Source: Thermomicrobiales bacterium
Lineage (GTDB): Bacteria > Chloroflexota > Chloroflexia > Thermomicrobiales > UBA6265
Direction: 5' to 3'
NCBI GenBank assembly: GCA_019637585.1
Contig: JAHBVL010000007.1
Span: 1 to 42,286, forward strand
Length of the DNA stretch: 42,286 nucleotides
Part shown: piece after piece, positions 36,349 to 42,286 of the stretch
Numbering within the stretch: position 1 is the first letter of the stretch
Layout of the letters: every line of letters begins with the position of its first letter
The notes under the pieces: model-generated
What the model was told of the DNA's origin: nothing
The model's input: the letters and a program-made list of their open reading frames with translations, nothing else
Database searches by the model: none
Translations under genes and position numbers: made by a program

Positions 36349-37178
36349 GCGAGACCACCGCAATCGGCGGCCCCTCCCGCTTCAGAAGCTCCGGCAGATG
36401 GCTGACCTCGGGTCTCCAGCACGCCTACATCTGGCTCTGGATGGCCTTGTTCGTGCTGCCGTTTCTGACCACGGTCTATCGCTCGCTCGAGGACCCGAAA
36501 GGGGGATACTCGTTCGAGGGATACAGGTTTGCCTTTGGCTCGTTCCAGGACGCGCTGATCCTGTCGTTGCAGACAACGATCGTCACGATCGTGCTGAACA
36601 TCCTCATCTCCATCCCGGCCGCGTATGCGATCGTCCGGTATCCGATCCCGGGCAAACGCACGATTCTGGCGGCGCTCAATGTGTCGCTCTACACGCCCGG
36701 CGCTGTCATGGGCCTGAGTCTCTCGCTGCTCTTCGCCTACCGGCTCAGCAGCATCCAGGGGTCGTTCTGGGCGCTGGTGGCGGCGTATGTCGTTGGGACA
36801 TTCCCTCTCATGCTCATCCCGGTCATTGTCGCCCTGCGCGATCTCCCGACGGTGTTCGGCGAAGCGGCCAGAACCCTGGGAGCCGGCCGGTGGCGGACAT
36901 TGCTGCGCGTGGAGATTCCGCTGCTTGGCCCGGGGATCACGGCCGGCATTCTGCTGACATTCGTCATCGTGTTCAATGAGTTCCTGGTGACGCTCTTCAT
37001 CGCCGGCAAAGGCAACCAGACCGCCGCGCTTACGATCTACAACATCCTGGCCAGAGCCGGGTTTGCTCCCTCGACCGCCGCTCTGGCGTCGATCATGCAA
37101 TTCACCTCATTTGTCGTCGTTCTGCTCTTTTTCAAGGTCTTTGGATCGCGGTATCTCAAAGGCACCTATCTGGGCTAG
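36345..37178 (+). CDS. ABC transporter permease 2 (PotC-like)
   Basis: 277 residues, six transmembrane helices. The EAA loop is GEAARTLGAGRWRTLLRVEIPL. It pairs with the upstream permease to form the channel. The four-base ATGA overlap implies coupled translation. The ATPase gene follows after 14 bp. Confidence 0.9.
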   Translation: MSETTAIGGPSRFRSSGRWLTSGLQHAYIWLWMALFVLPFLTTVYRSLEDPKGGYSFEGYRFAFGSFQDALILSLQTTIVTIVLNILISIPAAYAIVRYPIPGKRTILAALNVSLYTPGAVMGLSLSLLFAYRLSSIQGSFWALVAAYVVGTFPLMLIPVIVALRDLPTVFGEAARTLGAGRWRTLLRVEIPLLGPGITAGILLTFVIVFNEFLVTLFIAGKGNQTAALTIYNILARAGFAPSTAALASIMQFTSFVVVLLFFKVFGSRYLKGTYLG

Positions 37179-37192
37179 CAGCCGGAGTACAC

Positions 37193-38290
37193 ATGGCGCG
37201 CGTCACCCTTCAGGATGTAACAAAACGGTATGGCGACACCGTCGCCGTCGATCGGGTCAGTGCCGAGATCGCTGATGGCGAATTCGTGACGCTGCTCGGC
37301 CCCTCCGGATGCGGCAAAACCACGACGCTGCGGATGATCGCTGGCCTGGTGGAGCTGACATCGGGTCATATCCGGTTCGATGACCAGCTCATGGATAACG
37401 TTCCGACGCACAAGCGGAACATCGGTCTGGCCTTTCAGAGCCACGCCCTTTTTCCACACATGTCGGTGGCGAAGAACATCGCGTTTGGGCTGACCAATCG
37501 GCGCGCTCCCAGAGCGGAAGTCCAGGCGAAAGTCGAGGAAATGCTCGACATGATCGAGATGACCGGGATGGGCGACCGGATGCCCTCGCAGCTCTCGGGA
37601 GGACAGCAACAACGCGTGGCGCTGGCGCGCATGCTGGCCACCGATCCGCGCGTTCTCCTCTTCGACGAACCGCTTTCCGCGCTCGACCGCAATCTGCGCG
37701 ACACGCTGAAGTACTCGATTCTCGAGCTGCAGCGTCGCACGAAGAAAACCGCGATCTACGTGACCCACGACCAGTCGGAGGCGTTCGCTATTTCCGACCG
37801 GATCATGGTGATGAACCAGGGCCGGGTCGAACAGGCGGGCACCCAGCTCGACATCTACCTCCGGCCGGAAACGGAGTTCGTGGCCAATTTCGTCGGCGAC
37901 AACAACACCCTGCAGGGAACCGTTCGGGCGATCGAGCCGGGAACCGACGGGATTCGCGAGGTTGTGGTGGATTGTTCCGGCATGACGGTGCGCGCGATTG
38001 CGCCCGCCGATCTGGCGGCCGGCGACGCCGTGAGTGTTTTCGTCCGCCCCGAACACATCGAGGTTCTGCCCGATGGCAGCCGGGAGGGTCAGGATGGTGT
38101 GCTGCGGGGCAAGATCGTCCAGCTGGTGTTCGAGGGGCCGACGCTGCGCATGACCATCGACGCCGACGGCGTGCCCCTCCACGTCAGTGTGAGCGGCACC
38201 GAGCGACTGGCGTTGCTCGACCAGGCGAACGCCTCGGTCTGGGTCGAGCTCCGCAATCCCTCAGTGGTGAAGAATCCCCCGGCGGTCTGA
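37193..38290 (+). CDS. ABC transporter ATPase with TOBE domain (PotA-like)
   Basis: 365 residues. Walker A GPSGCGKTT at residues 36-44, Q-loop AFQSHALFPHM, signature LSGGQQQR, Walker B VLLFDEPLSALD, His-switch VTHDQSEAF, then a C-terminal TOBE-like regulatory region (~245-355). The last gene of the importer operon, it energises uptake. Its stop is 5 bp from the stop of the convergent lactonase gene, with no terminator between them. Confidence 0.95.
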   Translation: MARVTLQDVTKRYGDTVAVDRVSAEIADGEFVTLLGPSGCGKTTTLRMIAGLVELTSGHIRFDDQLMDNVPTHKRNIGLAFQSHALFPHMSVAKNIAFGLTNRRAPRAEVQAKVEEMLDMIEMTGMGDRMPSQLSGGQQQRVALARMLATDPRVLLFDEPLSALDRNLRDTLKYSILELQRRTKKTAIYVTHDQSEAFAISDRIMVMNQGRVEQAGTQLDIYLRPETEFVANFVGDNNTLQGTVRAIEPGTDGIREVVVDCSGMTVRAIAPADLAAGDAVSVFVRPEHIEVLPDGSREGQDGVLRGKIVQLVFEGPTLRMTIDADGVPLHVSVSGTERLALLDQANASVWVELRNPSVVKNPPAV

Positions 38291-38295
38291 GCCGC

Positions 38296-39144
38296 TTATC
38301 GCCGCGGCCGGTTGTCGCATAGCTCCTGGCCGGGGATGTCGACGCGGGTTCGGTAGACGGAGCCGGTCGAGACTTCGGTGATCATCAGCGTTTTGCCGTC
38401 GTCTCCCCCAAACGCGCAGTTCGTCACCTGATGCCCCGGAATGTCGATTTTGCCGGTCAGCGTGCCGGATGGGTCGAAGATGTCGACCGCGCTGCCATTG
38501 AAATGGGCGACATAGAGGTTGCCTTCGGCGTCGAACGCCATGCCATCGGCTCCGGACGGCTCATAGGTCGAGGCCCAGACGGTGCGCTCCCCCACTGATC
38601 CATCACTGCCGATCGCATAGCGCAGCAGCCTGTTGCGCATTGTTTCGGCCAGGATCACAGCCGACCCATCGGCGGTCAGCGCCACCCCGTTGGGAAAGGC
38701 CAGACCGGTATCGAGCTGCTCCAGGCGTCCGTCCGGAAAGTAGCGGTAGAAACCGCCGACCGGGTTCTCGAGCGAGGTTGCCCAGGGGTCGGAGAAGTAG
38801 GCGACGCCGTTGGCGTCCAAGACCAGATCGTTGGCCCCATTGAGCGGCTTGCCTTCGAATTGGTTGACGAGGATCGTCGCTTCGCCATCCGGGGTGATGC
38901 GCATCAGCCCGTGAATATGTTCGCCCTCGTCAGCCACATAGAGCGAGCCGTCCGGATGGAACGCCAGACCGGCCGGAATGCCTCCGGTGTTGAAGAACTC
39001 GCTTACCTCGCCGTCCGGTGTGGCTCGCAGGATGGCGCTGGTCAGCCAGTTGACGAAGTAGAGGTTGCCCTCGGCGTCGAAACAGGGTCCCTCCGGCGAC
39101 GTCAGTCCGGAGACGAAGACCTCGACGGGATATGGGTGTTGCAT
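38296..39144 (-). CDS. SMP-30/gluconolactonase-family protein
   Basis: 282 residues, a six-bladed beta-propeller hydrolase of the SMP-30/gluconolaconase/LRE type. GLTSPEGPCFDAEGNLYFVN provides the first metal-ligand Glu, and GANDLVLDANGVAYFSDP and FPNGVALTADGSAV provide the Asn/Asp ligands. It probably opens a sugar or other lactone. The ATG at 39144 has GGGAG 9 nt upstream; the longer frame to 39231 runs into repeats. Convergent with the ABC importer, and could act in the same catabolic route, although this is not shown. Confidence 0.9.
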   Translation of the reverse strand: MQHPYPVEVFVSGLTSPEGPCFDAEGNLYFVNWLTSAILRATPDGEVSEFFNTGGIPAGLAFHPDGSLYVADEGEHIHGLMRITPDGEATILVNQFEGKPLNGANDLVLDANGVAYFSDPWATSLENPVGGFYRYFPDGRLEQLDTGLAFPNGVALTADGSAVILAETMRNRLLRYAIGSDGSVGERTVWASTYEPSGADGMAFDAEGNLYVAHFNGSAVDIFDPSGTLTGKIDIPGHQVTNCAFGGDDGKTLMITEVSTGSVYRTRVDIPGQELCDNRPRR

Positions 39145-39208
39145 CGATTGGGACTCCCTTGTTGGTGAGCGGATGTGCTGGCGTGAGGGTAGCAAGGAAA
39201 CGGGAAAC

Positions 39209-39402
39209 TGTCCCTCACTCGCGAGCGGCAAAAATCCCTCACCCCCGGCCCCTCTCCCTCACGGGAGAGGGGAGTCAGGACAAACGAAGAACCCTCTCCC
39301 GCGGTCGGGAGCCGGGACAACAACACAGAACCCTCTCCCGCGGTCGGGAGAGGGCAGGGTGAGGGACATTTCCGCAATCGAGAGGGTGCGGCGTGAGGGA
39401 CA
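39209..39402. repeat. Nested hairpin repeat cluster (CCCTCTCCC type)
   Basis: Two perfect 10-bp stems: CCCCTCTCCC at 39249-39258 with 39263-39272, and CCCTCTCCCG at 39331-39340 with 39345-39354. A half copy lies at 39292-39311. They are enclosed by TCCCTCACCC (39235-39244) with GGGTGAGGGA (39357-39366), and by TGTCCCTCAC (39209) with GTGAGGGACA (39393-39402). ORFs here are not believed. Confidence 0.85.
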
Positions 39403-39411
39403 TTCCGGCGG

Positions 39412-39936
39412 CTAGTCGAGGTGCTTGCCTGGACAGCCGGGGATGAATCTGGGCACCTCTTCGGTTTCCGCTTCCGTGATCACGGGAGCCGGTGCTTCGC
39501 CGACGAGCTGCGCGGCTGCCGCGCCGATCTCATCGACCTGGTCGCGCATGAATCCCTGGGTGGTGTAAGTGATCTGACCCTGCTGGTCGATGACATAAAC
39601 CGCAGGGGTGCCGAAAACATCGAATGCCTTCGACAGCGGATAGTCATCCCCCTCAATGAGAATGGGGTATTCGATACCGCTGCGGCGAATGAACGAGCGC
39701 GTCACATTGGCCGAGTCCTGCGCGACGCCGTAGACCGTCAATCCCTTGTCCGCATATCGCTCCTGAAGCCGGTTCAGGAAGGGCATCATCGTTTTGCAGG
39801 CAGGGCAGGAGCTCTTGTAGATGGCCAGAAGCACTGGTCCTTCGGTCAGCTTGTCGCTGATCGTGTGCTCTGCGCCGTCCTGATCGGGAAGTGTGGTTGT
39901 CAATAAGGGGGCTGAAACCCCGGCTTCGAGTGGCAT
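39412..39936 (-). CDS. Peroxiredoxin/TlpA-like redoxin
   Basis: 174 residues, thioredoxin fold. YKSSCPACKTMMPFL contains a CPAC redox motif, and FGTPAVYVIDQQGQ is the cis-Pro region. This suits a thiol-disulfide oxidoreductase or AhpC/TSA-type redoxin. No signal peptide is present with the ATG at 39936, chosen for AGGA just upstream. The longer frame to 40143 overlaps the Kelch gene and is rejected. An extra Cys is close to the C-terminus (IPGCPGKHLD). Substrate unknown. Confidence 0.85.
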   Translation of the reverse strand: MPLEAGVSAPLLTTTLPDQDGAEHTISDKLTEGPVLLAIYKSSCPACKTMMPFLNRLQERYADKGLTVYGVAQDSANVTRSFIRRSGIEYPILIEGDDYPLSKAFDVFGTPAVYVIDQQGQITYTTQGFMRDQVDEIGAAAAQLVGEAPAPVITEAETEEVPRFIPGCPGKHLD

Positions 39937-40066
39937 TGTTCCTCGATTCGATGGTGAATTCCGTGCTGTCCGGGCATCGGCGCCGTGCGCCACCGGACAC
40001 CATAATGATACCAAATCGTTCAAGGAAATCGGCGGATTCCACCACTCCAGAATGCTGGCTCGAGCG

Positions 40067-41092
40067 TCAGAGGTGAAGCACCCAGAGATCATTGACGGCG
40101 CCATTGTCCGACAGCCCGCCGAAGAGATAGATCGCCGATTCAAGCTCCGCGGTGTCGTGACTCGATCGAGGCGCAGGCATCGACTCGGAAACGGTCAGTT
40201 CCTCCCAGGCGAGCTTTTCGCCGGACAGGGTTCCCAGCCAGAGGTCGTTCGTTTTCCCTGCCTCGGTTTGCCCACCGAACAAGATGACTCCTCCCGACGC
40301 ATCTGACCAGGTAAGGGCCGGGTTGGATCGAGCCGCAGGTCCGGATGCAGGGGTCACGTCGATCCACGAATTGGTGGCGGCATCCATGAGCCAGGCGTCG
40401 CCCTGCGGACAGGGACCATATCCGGACGAACACCCGCCATAGAGCAGCGCGTTCGACGTCCTGGCGACCGCGACGACCTCGTGGAGGCAGCGGTTCAATG
40501 GTCTCGGGCCCTCAGGCGTGCTGTTTTCCCAGGTTTGGGAGGCGAAGTCGAACCTCCAGCTATCGTCGAAGCGGCCCTCGAAGGTAAATCCGTGAGAGAT
40601 GAACAGATTTTCATCAGGGTCGGTCATTGCGCCCAGACCGTAGCGCGGAGACGGGGCCGTAGTGGCGCCATCGTCGAGCAGTTGCCAGCTTCGATCGGCG
40701 AAGTCGAATCGCCATGTGTCGTTGAAGAACGTCGATCCCGCCTGACCGCCGAAGAGGAGATGTCCTCCGCTTGCGACGGAAGCGTGAGCGGAGCCGAATC
40801 TGGCCGCGGGGCCGTCGCCAGGAACTTCCTTCCATGCCGATGTCTGCAGGTCGAACAGCCACGTATCCCCAAGTGCGTTGCCGGCGTCGTCGCGCCCTCC
40901 AAACACCATCAGGGTCTGCGATGCTGCATCGGCAGCAAGATGATGATCCCAGCGAGCCGCGGGGATGTCGCCGCTGACCGTGAGTTCCTGCCATTCAGGA
41001 GCCGGCAACGCCGATGCGTGCCGCGCGGGAATAGCCAGGGTTACCGCACCGAAGAGAACCGCCCGCCGAGACACCACTGATGAACCGACCAT
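40067..41092 (-). CDS. Secreted Kelch-repeat beta-propeller protein
   Basis: 341 residues. A twin-arginine-like signal (SRRAVLFGAVTLAIPARHASA) is followed by about six Kelch blades, seen as repeated GG and D-x-W pairs (MVFGGRDDAGNALGDTWLFD, LLFGGQAGSTFFNDTWRFD, ILFGGQTEAGKTNDLWLG, YLFGGLSDNGAVNDLWVL). Kelch propellers usually bind proteins or sugars; no catalytic residues are evident. AAAGGA lies ~10 nt before the ATG. Function unknown. Confidence 0.85.
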   Translation of the reverse strand: MVGSSVVSRRAVLFGAVTLAIPARHASALPAPEWQELTVSGDIPAARWDHHLAADAASQTLMVFGGRDDAGNALGDTWLFDLQTSAWKEVPGDGPAARFGSAHASVASGGHLLFGGQAGSTFFNDTWRFDFADRSWQLLDDGATTAPSPRYGLGAMTDPDENLFISHGFTFEGRFDDSWRFDFASQTWENSTPEGPRPLNRCLHEVVAVARTSNALLYGGCSSGYGPCPQGDAWLMDAATNSWIDVTPASGPAARSNPALTWSDASGGVILFGGQTEAGKTNDLWLGTLSGEKLAWEELTVSESMPAPRSSHDTAELESAIYLFGGLSDNGAVNDLWVLHL

Positions 41093-41156
41093 CGAGTCTT
41101 CGTCCTTTCGCGTAGAGGTGACTGCTGGTGTCTACGCTGCCGGGTGCTGGTTCGGT

Positions 41157-42286
41157 TCAGTTGCTCGCTGCTGCATCTGCGAGAATCTGCTCGAGGTCGG
41201 GACGGATATGCGCCCACGGCCGCAATTGCTCGAATGCCGCCGCCGCGCTGAGCACCAGGGCATCCTCGGCCCGGCGGCCGACGATCTGCAGTCCAACCGG
41301 AAGCCCGTTGGCGGTGAATCCCGCCGGAACCGTGGCCGCTGGATTGCCGGTCAGGTTGAACGGATAGGTGAACGCCGTCCAGCCGAGATAAGTCGTCTCG
41401 CTTCCAGCGATCGTGTCTGGTTTGGTCTGACCCACCGGGTATGCCTCGCAGGGCAGCGTCGGTGTGAGGAGCAGGTCGTAGCTGTCGAAGAAACGGCGCA
41501 TGCGGTCGTAGTAGGCGTTTCTGCGAATCTGGGCGTTGGCCACATCGACACCGGTGAAACGCGACGCCGACTCGATGACTTCCAGCCGGCCCGGATCGAT
41601 GAGATCGCGGATTTCGTCGAGGTTGTCCTTGTGCAGACCGGCCATGCCGCACGACCAGATCGTGTCGACGATGTCCCAGGGATCGGGCAGACCGGGATTC
41701 GCCGCTTCGACCGTTGCCCCGGCTTCGGCAAACGCCGCGGCGGCCGCTTCGACGAGCGCTACCATCTCGGGCTCGACCGGTGCGTAGCCCAGATCGGGCG
41801 ACCAGGCCACACGCAGTCCTTTTACCGCCACCGGATCGAGGCTGGCCACGTAGTCAACGCCGCTCGACCAGGACCACCGGTCCATTGTGGTCATGCCGGC
41901 GGTGACATTCATCAGCAAGGCGGCGTCGGCAACGGTGCGCGTCATCGGACCCATGTGGGAGGCGTCGAGCATCGAGCTGGCAGGGTACTGCGGCACCAGA
42001 CCAAACGATGGTTTCAGTCCGAAAATTCCCGAGAAGCAGGAGGGAATCCGGATCGAGCCGGCCCCGTCGCTTCCCTGGGCCAGTGGTCCCATGCCCGCCG
42101 CCGCCGCCGCGCCCGCTCCACCGCTCGACCCACCCGGGGTGCGTCCATATTTCCAGGGGTTGTGGGTGGAACCGGTCACCCGGCAGGTCGTTTCCCCTTT
42201 CCACCCGAACTCAGGTGTCGTCGTTTTGCCGACGATCACCGCGCCGGCTTCCTTGACGCGAGTGATGAACGGCGCGTCCTCATCTG
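41157..42286 (-). CDS. Amidase (amidase-signature family), 5' end beyond window
   Basis: At least 376 residues are visible; the frame stays open to the window end, so the GTG at 42239 is an internal Val and the N-terminus is missing. It hydrolyses a carboxylic amide by a Ser-cisSer-Lys triad: Lys in VIVGKTTTPEF, cis-Ser in GRTPGGSSGGAGAA, nucleophile Ser in GSDGAGSIRIPSCFSGIFGLKP. The rest of the fold is normal to the C-terminus. The substrate is open. It lies 64 bp upstream of the Kelch gene on the same strand. Confidence 0.93.
   Translation of the reverse strand, partial: DEDAPFITRVKEAGAVIVGKTTTPEFGWKGETTCRVTGSTHNPWKYGRTPGGSSGGAGAAAAAGMGPLAQGSDGAGSIRIPSCFSGIFGLKPSFGLVPQYPASSMLDASHMGPMTRTVADAALLMNVTAGMTTMDRWSWSSGVDYVASLDPVAVKGLRVAWSPDLGYAPVEPEMVALVEAAAAAFAEAGATVEAANPGLPDPWDIVDTIWSCGMAGLHKDNLDEIRDLIDPGRLEVIESASRFTGVDVANAQIRRNAYYDRMRRFFDSYDLLLTPTLPCEAYPVGQTKPDTIAGSETTYLGWTAFTYPFNLTGNPAATVPAGFTANGLPVGLQIVGRRAEDALVLSAAAAFEQLRPWAHIRPDLEQILADAAASN

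Noticed and set aside
39168-39415. ORFs between the lactonase and redoxin genes
   Set aside because: They run across nested hairpin repeats and have no coding character.
42237-42239. GTG as the amidase start
   Set aside because: The frame continues upstream to the window edge with family-like sequence (FITRVKEAGAVIVGK), so this is an internal Val.

Overview
The window reads as a high-GC bacterial chromosome segment, most likely from Chloroflexota, class Thermomicrobia or a relative. This is inferred from gene content: a secreted subtilase with a Thr/Pro-rich linker and SH3b domains, an SH3b-rich NlpC/P60 hydrolase, Tat-type signal peptides, frequent GTG/TTG starts, and TTGACA-N17-TAnnnT promoters. 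No rRNA, tRNA, CRISPR array, transposase or prophage gene was recognised. Gene density is high, and both window edges cut a gene.

Layout. 1-4768: surface proteins, namely the end of a prealbumin-fold repeat protein with a PPNTG sorting-like tail, and a large multidomain subtilase. 4776-5956: recA behind a promoter overlaid by two palindromes. 6083-6199: a 117-bp palindromic repeat. 6266-10575: a membrane protein, an S9 peptidase, a divergent DUF4352-like protein and a small PLDc_N-like membrane protein. 10616-15752: a histone-deacetylase-family enzyme, a coiled-coil protein, a four-helix membrane protein and a YfhO-family membrane protein. 15753-18648: a long hairpin-rich leader, the seven-SH3b NlpC/P60 hydrolase and a strong terminator. 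22966-18658 (minus): a compact operon trpB-trpA-aroH-aroF-methyltransferase, divergent from pyk (23218-24672).

24712-29675: a second copy of the 117-bp repeat, a histidine-kinase-like protein without its catalytic residues, a heptanucleotide-repeat island, small unknown genes around a palindromic operator, an FAD amine oxidase and an AI-2E-family membrane protein. 29829-32407: an M32 carboxypeptidase and an aldo/keto reductase. 32406-32640: a second heptanucleotide island with long inverted arms. 32739-38290: a deacetylase-type amidohydrolase followed by a complete PotABCD-like ABC importer (binding protein, two permeases, ATPase), which looks like an uptake-and-hydrolysis module. 38296-42286 (minus): an SMP-30 lactonase, a redoxin, a Kelch protein and an amidase cut by the window end.

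The least ordinary signals are non-coding or degenerate. They are the two palindromes on the recA promoter, the paired 117-bp palindromes with a compensatory base-pair change at two convergent gene ends, two heptad-repeat islands of like architecture but different sequence, a pyruvate kinase whose potassium site is rewritten, a pseudo-histidine-kinase, and an unidentified structured leader. No single undescribed multi-gene defence or mobile system stands out.
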